NCBI RefSeq assembly: GCF_900107205.1
Contig: NZ_FNPC01000005.1
Coordinates: 1-64,000 of the forward strand
DNA: 64,000 nt
DNA from: Halopenitus persicus
GTDB taxonomy: Archaea > Halobacteriota > Halobacteria > Halobacteriales > Haloferacaceae
Direction of reading: 5' to 3'
Of the stretch, positions 8,415 through 15,844 are shown piece by piece. The notes below the pieces were generated by a model that did not search any database, was not told the DNA's origin, and saw only the letters and a program-made list of their open reading frames with translations. The number at the start of each line of letters is the position of its first letter. Position 1 is the first letter of the stretch. The translations under genes were made by a program, and so were the position numbers.

Positions 8415-8654
8415 GTGACCCGGCTCGATACCGAACCGGCAGACCGCCGTCGGTATCTCAACTGTGGATCACATGTTTCCCGCGAGTTCCGACGTATTCA
8501 CGGTGACACGAACGGGCGGATTCATCGCTGCCCATCGTGTGACAGCCACCGACGGATCTTCAAAGGGTCCGCGGCGGGACAGGAAGTCCCCACGCCGGAC
8601 CCGAAGGTTGCTCCCGGTCGCCACGGCGACCGCCCCGCGGGGTGGCGGGAATGA
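8415..8654 (+). CDS. Small zinc-finger-like protein (DUF7563-like) with an incomplete first CxxC
   Basis: 79 residues from GTG 8415. The pattern YLNCGSHVSREFRRIHGD, followed by RCPSC and then GSAAGQEVPTPDPKVAPGRHG, resembles a haloarchaeal mini zinc-finger family whose members usually begin CxxCG...CPxC. Here the first Cys position is Tyr, leaving three of four metal ligands. The start codon and family name are tentative. It stands alone in a 580-bp region between the DUF6653 gene and the DsbA-like operon. Confidence 0.45.
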   Translation: MTRLDTEPADRRRYLNCGSHVSREFRRIHGDTNGRIHRCPSCDSHRRIFKGSAAGQEVPTPDPKVAPGRHGDRPAGWRE

Positions 8655-8913
8655 CGTTCGTGCGTGCCTCGAAGCTCTACGACCTCGTCCACGGCCAACA
8701 TATTATATTATTTTCGATTATAGTGCTTCGTTAGAAACGATCCTCCTATCATCTTCAATTTGAGGGTAGCCTTCTTGACTACTTGTCCGTATGGATCTCG
8801 TTTGGAACGATTCAAGCTCGAACTACTGCACGGATAGCGCTGGTTTACCGTACTACACCTGGTTTATTGTATCCTGCCTGAAATATATCCGCTAACCAAT
8901 CGTAGCCGGTCAT
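8655..8913. promoter_or_regulatory. Promoter region of the DsbA-like operon
   Basis: AT-rich DNA with no coding pattern. An AAATATAT box at about 8881-8888 lies roughly 26-33 nt before ATG 8914, the spacing expected for an archaeal TATA box giving a leaderless or near-leaderless transcript. A second AT-rich patch sits at about 8699-8722. Confidence 0.5.
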
Positions 8914-9765
8914 ATGTCTTTGACGGACACCGAGAGCAAGCGATCAACGATAACCCAATTCACCGATCCAATGTGCACGTGGTGCTGGGGCTCAGAACCC
9001 ATCATACGGCGTCTCCGAACCGTCCTTGGTAACCAGGTAGAGATCAGATACGTTATGGGCGGCTTAGTGCAAGACTTCGACGAGTTCTACGACGCAGCCA
9101 ATGATATCGTAGAGCCCAGTGACGTGGCTCCACATTGGGAGGAAGCCTCTCAACATCACGGAATGCCCGTCGATACACAGATTTTCGAAGCCGATCCAGC
9201 ACAGTCAACGTACCCCGCAAGCAAGGCATTCGTCGCCGCACGTCAACAGGATACCGAATTGGCGCATCGGTATCTACGCCGCCTTCGTGAGGGCTACACC
9301 ACACAAGTCCGGAACGTCAACCACCGAGAAGAGCAGGTGAAAATTGCGGAGTCAGTCGGTCTCGACGTGGATGATTTCACTACGGCACTGGATAACGGAA
9401 CTGCCCAAGCAGCGTTCGAGAAGGATCTTTCCCGAACCCGTCAAGCGGGCGTTCGGGCATTCCCGACGTATCACATCAAGGGACCAGCCGGCGAAAATCA
9501 GGTGTCGGGGTTCCAGTCGTTTGAGGAGCTGGTGGCCGCACTGAAGACTGTTGCTCCTACCTTAGAACAGTCATCCACCCCACCGGTACCGCAATTTATC
9601 GCCGAATACGAGCCCGTTGCGACGCGGGAAGTCGCCGAAGTGTATGAATTCGACGATGGAAAAGCGCGACAGGTGTTGGAATCATTCGCCGATGACGGAT
9701 CTATCCGCCGTGAAGCCCGCGGAAACGGTTTCTTCTGGTACTCGAAGAACGGAGGGGATCGCTGA
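8914..9765 (+). CDS. DsbA/FrnE-family thiol oxidoreductase with C-terminal winged helix
   Basis: 283 residues. The active site CTWC (Cys21, Cys24) follows FTDPM, and the cis-Pro loop AFPTYHIKG lies near residue 188. This is a DsbA-like thioredoxin fold of the FrnE/SpxH type, acting on thiols in the cytoplasm (no signal peptide). Residues ~220-283 (EVAEVYEFDDGKARQVLESFADDGSIRREARG..FFWY) look like a winged helix appended to the redox domain, as seen in haloarchaeal members. Its TGA overlaps the ATG of the next gene by one base, so they form an operon. A TATA-like box lies upstream. Confidence 0.88.
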   Translation: MSLTDTESKRSTITQFTDPMCTWCWGSEPIIRRLRTVLGNQVEIRYVMGGLVQDFDEFYDAANDIVEPSDVAPHWEEASQHHGMPVDTQIFEADPAQSTYPASKAFVAARQQDTELAHRYLRRLREGYTTQVRNVNHREEQVKIAESVGLDVDDFTTALDNGTAQAAFEKDLSRTRQAGVRAFPTYHIKGPAGENQVSGFQSFEELVAALKTVAPTLEQSSTPPVPQFIAEYEPVATREVAEVYEFDDGKARQVLESFADDGSIRREARGNGFFWYSKNGGDR

Positions 9766-10733
9766 TGGGGCTGCTCCACAACGGTGAGTGGGAACCTGAT
9801 GCCACCCGCGACCAGTACGACCACGATGCTTTCGACGACCGAGTCGAGAATTTCGAAGACGCCAATTTCCCGGCAGAGGCAGACCGTTACCACCTCTACA
9901 TTTCGCGTGCCTGTCCGTGGGCTCACCGGGCAGCACTCACGCGAAGACTCCTCGGCCTTGAAGACACCATTTCGGTTGATGTCGTTGATCCCGTCCGCCA
10001 CGACCAGGGATGGGAGTTTTCCCCCGAGAAGGCACATTGTACGCCGGATTCGGTGCACGGCCACGACACCCTCTACGAGGTCTTTCAGGAGGCTGATCCG
10101 GGCTATACAGGCCGCGTGACGGTTCCCATCCTCTATGATCGGAAAACCGAGACCATCGTCCACGAGGAATCGGCGAAGATTGCTCGGATGCTCGCCACCG
10201 AGTTCAACCACCATACATCGGAATCGCTGGATCTCTACCCGTCGTCAATGCAGGACGATGTCGACGACGCCATCGAAGACGTCCATTCCTCGATCAACAC
10301 GGGCGTCTACCGTGCTGGATTCGCTGACTCACAGGAATCGTACGAGACGGCCGTGCAGGAACTCTTCAACGGTATGGAACGCTTGGACGAGATCTTATCC
10401 ACCCGTCGCTACGTCATCGGTGATCGACTTACCCTCGCAGACGTGTTTCTCTTTCCAACGCTGTATCGGTTCGATGCCGTCTACTACACGCATTTCAAGT
10501 GTAACGTCCGTCGCCTGATCGACTTCGACCACCTCTGGGACTACGCCCGAGACATCTACCAGACGAAAGGTGTCCCCGAAACCTGCAATATGGATCACGT
10601 CAAGGCCCACTACTACCGTAGCCACGATGAGATCAATCCGACCGGCTTCGTGCCTGTTGGACCCAAACGCGATTGGACGGACTCCCATAACCGTAACGAA
10701 CTGTCCGGTGACGACAATAGTGTCAGAAAATAA
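9765..10733 (+). CDS. Glutathionyl-hydroquinone-reductase-like protein (omega-class GST, ECM4/YqjG family)
   Basis: 322 residues. The N-terminal thioredoxin-like domain has ISRACPWAHRAALTRRLLGLE with the family's catalytic Cys (Cys50). VPILYD and ESAKIARML follow, and the helical C-terminal domain contains YVIGDRLTLADVFLFPTLYRFDAVYYTHFKCN. Family members reduce glutathionyl-(hydro)quinones. Haloarchaea generally make gamma-glutamylcysteine rather than glutathione, so that thiol is the likelier partner (inference). It overlaps the DsbA-like gene by 1 bp and sits 2 bp before the citrate-synthase-like gene. Confidence 0.9.
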   Translation: MGLLHNGEWEPDATRDQYDHDAFDDRVENFEDANFPAEADRYHLYISRACPWAHRAALTRRLLGLEDTISVDVVDPVRHDQGWEFSPEKAHCTPDSVHGHDTLYEVFQEADPGYTGRVTVPILYDRKTETIVHEESAKIARMLATEFNHHTSESLDLYPSSMQDDVDDAIEDVHSSINTGVYRAGFADSQESYETAVQELFNGMERLDEILSTRRYVIGDRLTLADVFLFPTLYRFDAVYYTHFKCNVRRLIDFDHLWDYARDIYQTKGVPETCNMDHVKAHYYRSHDEINPTGFVPVGPKRDWTDSHNRNELSGDDNSVRK

Positions 10734-10735
10734 CT

Positions 10736-11866
10736 ATGGCCAACACACTCAATTCAGGTCTCGAAGGTATCACGGCCGCAGAAACCCGACTGAGTCAAAT
10801 CAACGGTGAGAAGGGCGAACTCCTCATTCGGGGCTCCCCAATCGACGAACTCGGGGGTAATGCAAGCTACGAGGAGACGGTCTTCCTCCTGCTGAACGGA
10901 CGACTTCCGGCAGCCGAGGAAACTGACGAGTTACGGGATACACTCGCATCCCACCGCCATATCTGCGATGAGGTTCAGGCTGTTCTCCAGCGAGCAGCCC
11001 GAGAGGAAAAGCCCGCAATGGACGCCCTTCGTATGGGTGTTGCAGCTGCAAACCTCGGAGTTGCAGATCAAGACCTGAGAGAGGACGTCCATCGGGTGAT
11101 TGCGGTCTTTCCCACTATTGTGGCAGCCTACTGGCGATACCGACAGGGAAAAGAACGGGTCACACCGCGTGACGATCTGCGACACGCAGCGAACTTTCTC
11201 TATATGTTGACGGGCGAGGACCCGTCCGAAGCTCGAGTCGCTGGTCTCGAAACCTACCTGAATACCGTCGTTGATCACGGGCTGAATGCGTCCACATTTA
11301 CCGCTCGCGTCGTCGTCTCGACGGAGTCGGATCTCATCTCCGCAGCGACGGCTGCTGTCGGGACGCTGAAAGGGCCCCTCCACGGAGGGGCACCCGGTCC
11401 CGTGTTGGAGATGCTTCGAGAAGTGTATGAAACAGGGGATGCAGAGGGGTATGTTCGCGAAACGTTGGACGCCGGCGAGCGACTGATGGGATTCGGTCAC
11501 CGCGTGTACCGCGCGCGTGACCCTCGGGCTGCTGTTCTAGAATCGGCCGCTACTAGCTTGTACACCGAAAAAGAAGACATCGAGTTCTTCGAGACTGCCC
11601 AGGAGTTCGAGGATGTCGCTACCGACCTGTTGGCAGAATACGTGCCGGATCGCCGGCTGGAAACGAACGTCGAATTCTACACCGCAATTCTACTCGACGG
11701 TGTCGGGATTCCCAAAGATATCTTTACGACTACGTTCGCTATCTCCCGGGTTAGCGGCTGGATGGCTCACGCGCTAGAACAATTAGACGACAATCGATTG
11801 ATCCGTCCCAGTTCACACTACGTCGGTGATACACGACGGTCGTGGACCCCGGTTGAACATCGATAG
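10736..11866 (+). CDS. Citrate/2-methylcitrate synthase-like protein with Asp-to-Glu change at the catalytic site
   Basis: 376 residues, the length of archaeal citrate synthases. Conserved parts include HGLNASTFTARVV (His181), GPLHGGAP (His216), MGFGHRVYRARDPRA (His255) and the C-terminal FAISRVSGWMAHALEQLDDNRLIRP. The position normally holding the catalytic Asp (NVDFYS) reads NVEFYT (Glu313). The enzyme may condense an acyl-CoA with an oxo-acid, but the substitution and the redox setting make a standard TCA role doubtful. It is co-transcribed with the thiol enzymes upstream and followed 24 bp later by azlC. Confidence 0.85.
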   Translation: MANTLNSGLEGITAAETRLSQINGEKGELLIRGSPIDELGGNASYEETVFLLLNGRLPAAEETDELRDTLASHRHICDEVQAVLQRAAREEKPAMDALRMGVAAANLGVADQDLREDVHRVIAVFPTIVAAYWRYRQGKERVTPRDDLRHAANFLYMLTGEDPSEARVAGLETYLNTVVDHGLNASTFTARVVVSTESDLISAATAAVGTLKGPLHGGAPGPVLEMLREVYETGDAEGYVRETLDAGERLMGFGHRVYRARDPRAAVLESAATSLYTEKEDIEFFETAQEFEDVATDLLAEYVPDRRLETNVEFYTAILLDGVGIPKDIFTTTFAISRVSGWMAHALEQLDDNRLIRPSSHYVGDTRRSWTPVEHR

Positions 11867-11890
11867 TGGAAGAGATATAATAACTGAAAT

Positions 11891-12649
11891 ATGACTCAGA
11901 TGGACAAAAACACGGTTGAGACATCGTCTACTGACAAGGATGCATCAACTGAGACGGAAAGCGAAGTCGTTGAATTCTCCCGTAACGGGATCTGGTCTGG
12001 TTTCGTCACTTGCGTCCCCGTTGCCCTCGGGGTTGGGGCCTATGGTCTCGTGTTTGGCGTTCTCGCGCGCGAAGCCGGCCTGAGCGTCATAACGGCTGTC
12101 ACGATGAGTGCTACCGTGTTGGCAGGAGCAGCACAGCTCATCGCTGTTGGGCTGTGGGACTGGCCGGTTCCTGTCGTCGCCGTCGTCGGTACGACACTGG
12201 TGGTGAACCTCCGGTATCTCCTGATGGGTGCCTCGTTGCGTCCGTGGTTCACCCGGCTTTCGTCTCGACGGGCGTATACGAGTCTCTTTTTTTTGGCCGA
12301 CGAGAACTGGGCCCTCACGATCAAAGACCTCCGTGCTGGCAACGGACGCGGAGCCTTTCTTCTAGGCAGTGGGCTGGCAATCTGGGTCTTCTGGGTTGCC
12401 GCCACCGCTATCGGTGCGGTCGCTGGCGGTCGCATCGGAGATCCAGAAACCTACGGATTGGATTTCGTCCTGACGGCCATCTTTCTCTCCCTCCTCGTCG
12501 GTTTCTGGGAAGGACGATCTTCCCTAGCTCCGTGGATTACGGCCGCCGTCGTTGCCGTCATCGTTGAAGCCGTCCTCCCCGGCCGCTGGTATATCTTGGC
12601 TGGGGGACTTGCCGCAAGCCTAGCAGAGGTGGTGCGTAGTGCTCAATGA
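11891..12649 (+). CDS. azlC: AzlC-family branched-chain amino-acid exporter subunit
   Basis: 252 residues. A hydrophilic acidic N-terminus (about 30 residues, Thr/Asp/Glu-rich) is followed by about six membrane helices. Family marks include PVALGVGAYGLVFGVLAREAGLS, TVLAGAAQLIAVGLW and VVNLRYLLMGASLRPW. AzlC forms the large subunit of AzlCD exporters of branched-chain or related amino acids. Its 3' end overlaps azlD by 11 bp. The citrate-synthase-like gene ends 24 bp upstream, so the exporter is probably part of the same operon. Confidence 0.9.
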   Translation: MTQMDKNTVETSSTDKDASTETESEVVEFSRNGIWSGFVTCVPVALGVGAYGLVFGVLAREAGLSVITAVTMSATVLAGAAQLIAVGLWDWPVPVVAVVGTTLVVNLRYLLMGASLRPWFTRLSSRRAYTSLFFLADENWALTIKDLRAGNGRGAFLLGSGLAIWVFWVAATAIGAVAGGRIGDPETYGLDFVLTAIFLSLLVGFWEGRSSLAPWITAAVVAVIVEAVLPGRWYILAGGLAASLAEVVRSAQ

Positions 12650-12959
12650 GGTGTCACTGACCGCGTTGGCGGTCGTGTTCGGAATGAGTATCGTCACGTA
12701 CTCAACCAAGGCCGGCGGGTTCTGGGCACTGAGCCGAATCAAGCCGTCCGACTCGGTTCGAGAGGCGCTTGATGCCCTCCCAGGAGGTATCATCATCGCC
12801 ATCCTTATCGTTCGTTTGCTGAATGGTGGGCCCATCGAGTGGGCGGCTGGAATCGTTGTCGTCCTCGTCGCTCATCGAACTGAAAATGTCCTGCTGGCGA
12901 TGGCGGCTGGCATTATCACGCTGTTAGTCATTCGCGGGGGAGGCTTGGGGATCGTTTAA
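12639..12959 (+). CDS. azlD: AzlD-family exporter subunit
   Basis: 106 residues from GTG 12639, which overlaps the end of azlC. There are four hydrophobic segments and the AzlD pattern YSTKAGGFWALSRIKPSDSVREALDALPGGIIIAILIVRLL. AzlD is the small partner of AzlC. Overlap and order are the classical azlCD arrangement. No transcription stop is obvious after it; a strong TATA box for the next gene begins ~40 bp downstream. Confidence 0.9.
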   Translation: MLNEVSLTALAVVFGMSIVTYSTKAGGFWALSRIKPSDSVREALDALPGGIIIAILIVRLLNGGPIEWAAGIVVVLVAHRTENVLLAMAAGIITLLVIRGGGLGIV

Positions 12960-13000
12960 TGGTAGTATAGCACGGGAAACCTGGTATAGTGTAACTTACC

Positions 13001-13059
13001 TTAAATATAATGGTCAGAGGGCCATATTTTCTCGTGCAACGATGTCACCAAACGACATC
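13001..13059 (+). promoter_or_regulatory. TATA box and candidate operator before the DoxX gene
   Basis: TTAAATATAA (13001-13010) is a strong archaeal TATA-like box. About 30 bp downstream an inverted repeat GATGTC (13041-13046), 7 nt, GACATC (13054-13059) lies close to the expected transcription start, where a repressor would block initiation. The regulator is unknown; the wHTH/zinc protein at 13856 is a candidate by proximity only. Confidence 0.45.
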
Positions 13060-13136
13060 CGCTATTATCGGACGAGGGGAAGCGCACGGACGAACAGAAA
13101 GCTGCTCAGCCGCGATTCATCAAGAGGTGACGCCTA

Positions 13137-13553
13137 ATGGCGTTCGCCTCGACGCTGTCTGGGACGGCGTTCCTACTCAGTCGAGTGCTTTTTGCACTCG
13201 TTATCGGCTACCTCGCGCTGGGTAATCTGCTTGACCTCGAGTCGTCGGTGGGGTACGCCAAGAGTAAGGGAGCGCCGCTAGCTTCGGTCAGCGTTCCACT
13301 GGGAAGTCTGGGGCTGATCACCGGCGCGCTCGCAGTGCTCATCGGTGTCTACCCCGTGCTCGGTGCACTGGCAGTGATCATCTTCCTTGTCCCGATTACG
13401 GTCATTATGCACGACTTCTGGACTATGGAAGGTCAGGAGCGACAGAACGAACGGATTCATTTCCTGAAGAACATCGGTCTGATCGGGGCTGCACTGGGCT
13501 TCCTGGCGCTTTCCTCCGTCACCTGGCCGCTAGCAGTCGGAATCGGGCTCTGA
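13137..13553 (+). CDS. DoxX-like membrane protein
   Basis: 138 residues with four hydrophobic helices. The pattern LLSRVLFALVIGYLALGNLLDLESSVGYAKSKGAPLASVSVPLGS, then LITGALAVLIGVYPVLGALAVIIFLVPITVIMHDFW and NERIHFLKNIGLIGAALGFLAL, is typical of the DoxX/DoxD-like family. Members associate with quinone or thiol redox enzymes in the membrane; the exact role is unknown. It is separated from azlD by 177 bp containing its own TATA box. Confidence 0.85.
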   Translation: MAFASTLSGTAFLLSRVLFALVIGYLALGNLLDLESSVGYAKSKGAPLASVSVPLGSLGLITGALAVLIGVYPVLGALAVIIFLVPITVIMHDFWTMEGQERQNERIHFLKNIGLIGAALGFLALSSVTWPLAVGIGL

Positions 13554-13577
13554 TACTCTACGGGAACAACCGAGACG

Positions 13578-13850
13578 TTGCCGGATACTGAGCGATCAGT
13601 AGGAGCTCTCTGGCGTTCGCCAGTCTTGGTCGCCATCCTCGCGGCGACACTGATGAGTCTCCAGACAACGACTATCGGAATAAGGCACGTCATTGATCCG
13701 GCACTGTTCATACTTCTCGGAGGCCAATCGGATATCAGGGTACGCTCCTTTCCGAAAGCATTGGTGCCGCTCTGGGGGCTGCGGTACTGGGTATCCTCAC
13801 AGTCAATTCCTCACTGGACTCAATATTTATACTGGACTGTGAGGATGCAA
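13578..13850 (+). pseudogene. Possible frameshifted small membrane-protein gene
   Basis: From about 13578 one frame encodes RSPVLVAILAATLMSLQTTTIG followed by IDPALFILLGG, which looks like a start and first helix. Near 13700-13740 the sensible reading moves to another frame: YQGTLLSESIGAALGAAVLGILTVNSSLDSIF, a second helix. One indel would join them into a two-helix protein of roughly 85 residues. Neither half resembles the shadow frames on the other strand. This is a weak reading from hydrophobicity only. Confidence 0.25.
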
Positions 13851-13855
13851 CGCCT

Positions 13856-14782
13856 ATGGCTAGTGAACGGTCCGATAGAACCAAGGTCGCGACTGACGCT
13901 GAATCCGCGTTTATGACCTTGAGCCACGATCTCCGATTGGAAATTCTGCTCGCACTCTGGGATGCCCCAGGGTTTTCATTATCTTTCTCCGAACTTCGGA
14001 AGGCAGTAGGGGAACGCGATTCAGGTAGCTTCACTTACCATCTCTCGGAGTTACAGGATCAATTCGTCGCTAAAACTGATGAGGGCTACGAACTGCAGTA
14101 CCCCGGGCACCGCGTTCTCGATGCAATTCAGAGTGGCGTCTTTCACGATCAGGTCACGGTCGGGCCAGTCGAGTTGGACGATCACTGTCGAGAGTGCGAG
14201 GAGCAACTGACCTTCGAATACGACACCGATTACATCGCCCGGATTCGTTGTCCCGCTTGTGGAAATCGGGCGCTGGAGTGGCCGTTCGATCCCGGTGGAA
14301 TCGCTGACCGCGACAGCGACGCCATCGTTGCGGCCTTCGATCGGCGGACGAAGCTCATCTGGTCGTGCGCCCTTGACGGCATCTGTCCGTTTTGCGCCGG
14401 CCACATCGACCGCGAGTTGACTAGCCGCGTCCACGAGCAGGGAGCCTGCATCGGCGTTATCGAACAACTCGATCGATACGACGAGTACTTCGCGCGCGAC
14501 CATCCTGCAGTCGTGGCGGTTGATTGCGAACGATGTAGTTTCTACAGCTTCATTCCGGTCGGCGTCGTCCTACTGACGCGTCCGGCAGTCACGGGCCGAC
14601 TTTATGAAGCCGATATCGACTCCCGAGAGACGCCGCTGTGGGATCTCGGGTTCGTCGTTGACTCCGGTTCAGTCACTGTCCTGCAAACGGACCCTCTGTG
14701 CGTCGAGGTTTCGGTTCCGGATGCGACGGAATCGTTGGCGGTTACTATCGACGAGTCATTCACCGTCACCACCGAGGATTAA
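13856..14782 (+). CDS. Winged-helix regulator with zinc-ribbon sensor domain (DUF7347/DUF7351 type)
   Basis: 308 residues. Residues ~18-85 form a winged helix (LSHDLRLEILLALWDAPGFSLSFSELRKAVGERDSGSFTYHLSELQDQF). A Cys-rich region follows: CRECEEQLTF, then CPACGNRALEWPF, CPFCAGHIDREL and CERCSFY, several CxxC pairs that probably bind zinc or sense redox state. The C-terminal half is a sensor-like domain of unknown ligand. This architecture occurs widely in haloarchaeal ArsR-like regulators. Its targets are unknown; position between the DoxX gene and the FMN-reductase operon suggests local control. Confidence 0.82.
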   Translation: MASERSDRTKVATDAESAFMTLSHDLRLEILLALWDAPGFSLSFSELRKAVGERDSGSFTYHLSELQDQFVAKTDEGYELQYPGHRVLDAIQSGVFHDQVTVGPVELDDHCRECEEQLTFEYDTDYIARIRCPACGNRALEWPFDPGGIADRDSDAIVAAFDRRTKLIWSCALDGICPFCAGHIDRELTSRVHEQGACIGVIEQLDRYDEYFARDHPAVVAVDCERCSFYSFIPVGVVLLTRPAVTGRLYEADIDSRETPLWDLGFVVDSGSVTVLQTDPLCVEVSVPDATESLAVTIDESFTVTTED

Positions 14783-14858
14783 AGATATATAATTTTAATT
14801 ACTGAAACGAATTTCACCGAGATCTTAACTGGGTTTAGTGTGTGTAATTCGGCAAGGT

Positions 14859-15443
14859 ATGGACGTGAACGATACCAAACACATAATCGCACTATGTGGA
14901 AGCCAGCGTGGCGGAAGTCGTACCCGCTATGCCCTCGAACAATCTCTGGGAGCAGCTGAGACAAAGGGGGCCACGACCAACCTCGTGGACCTCACCACGG
15001 TAGATCTGCCAGTCTTCGATCCAGACCATAGTGATGCTGGGGATGCGGAAAAACTCCGACAACTCGTGAGAAGTGCTGATGGCGTCTTGCTGGGATCTCC
15101 AGTGTACCACGGATCGTACTCGTCAGTTCTGAAGACCGCACTCGATTACTGTGAGTTCGACGAGTTCGAGAACACGACGGTCGGACTCCTGGTCGTCGCC
15201 GGCGGAGGGTTCCCGACGCCCGCACTGGAGCACCTTCGGTCGGTTGCCCGCACGCTCAAGGCCTGGGTACTCCCCCATCAGGTCGCGATCCCTAATGCCC
15301 ACAGCACCTTCGAAGCCGGAGAGTTAACCGACGAAGTGCTGGCTGAGCGAGTTGAGACGCTTGGAATTGAGATCGTCGATTACGCAGGCGTCGAATCGTA
15401 CCCCGAGAGCACTACTGCCTGTGCTGTCCCCACGGCCGATTAA
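14859..15443 (+). CDS. NADPH-dependent FMN reductase
   Basis: 194 residues from ATG 14859 (MDVNDTKHIIALCGSQRGGS); an ATG at 14838 is further upstream but precedes no conserved residues. Motifs are CGSQRGGSRTRYAL (flavin phosphate loop), LLGSPVYHGSYSSVLKTALDYC and the GGGFPTPALEHLR loop. Members reduce FMN or quinones and often feed two-component flavin monooxygenases. It is the first gene of a tight operon (2 bp before the HxlR gene). It could supply FMNH2 to the monooxygenase at 3.6 kb or to the acyl-CoA-dehydrogenase-like protein downstream (inference). Confidence 0.88.
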   Translation: MDVNDTKHIIALCGSQRGGSRTRYALEQSLGAAETKGATTNLVDLTTVDLPVFDPDHSDAGDAEKLRQLVRSADGVLLGSPVYHGSYSSVLKTALDYCEFDEFENTTVGLLVVAGGGFPTPALEHLRSVARTLKAWVLPHQVAIPNAHSTFEAGELTDEVLAERVETLGIEIVDYAGVESYPESTTACAVPTAD

Positions 15444-15445
15444 CT

Positions 15446-15829
15446 ATGTCTGCTGAAACCGAATCCCGACGGAACGAGATCGAGAAACAGAACGCATCGG
15501 CATGTCCAGTCATCCAAGCCATCGACCAGATCGGAACTCCCTGGCGAATGAACATCATCTATGCTCTCAGAGAGGGCGAGAAACGGTTCAACGAACTCAA
15601 ACGAGCGACCGGAGCACGCTCGAAGACTCTCTCCGACGCGCTCGACGAACTGGTGGATAACGACATCGTCGCTCGACGAATGGAGGAGGATGCACCGGTC
15701 GCGGTCTACTACGGTCTCACGGTAAAGGGAGAGGACCTCCTTGACGTATTAGCGGAACTTGATGAATGGGCTCAAGATTGGGGCGAAGAGGTCCCAGACG
15801 GACTGAATCCTCACCTCCACGAGAGCTGA
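15446..15829 (+). CDS. HxlR-family transcriptional regulator
   Basis: 127 residues. CPVIQAIDQIGTPWRMNIIYALREGEKRFNELKRATGARSKTLSDALDELVDNDIVARR is the HxlR winged helix, including the conserved single Cys before the helix (ACPV) that serves thiol or electrophile sensing in some members. It starts 2 bp after the FMN reductase and ends 15 bp before the next gene, so it is co-transcribed with its likely targets. It probably autoregulates the operon in response to redox-active or aldehyde compounds (inference). Confidence 0.9.
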   Translation: MSAETESRRNEIEKQNASACPVIQAIDQIGTPWRMNIIYALREGEKRFNELKRATGARSKTLSDALDELVDNDIVARRMEEDAPVAVYYGLTVKGEDLLDVLAELDEWAQDWGEEVPDGLNPHLHES

Positions 15830-15844
15830 AAGAGCCCCAATCCA

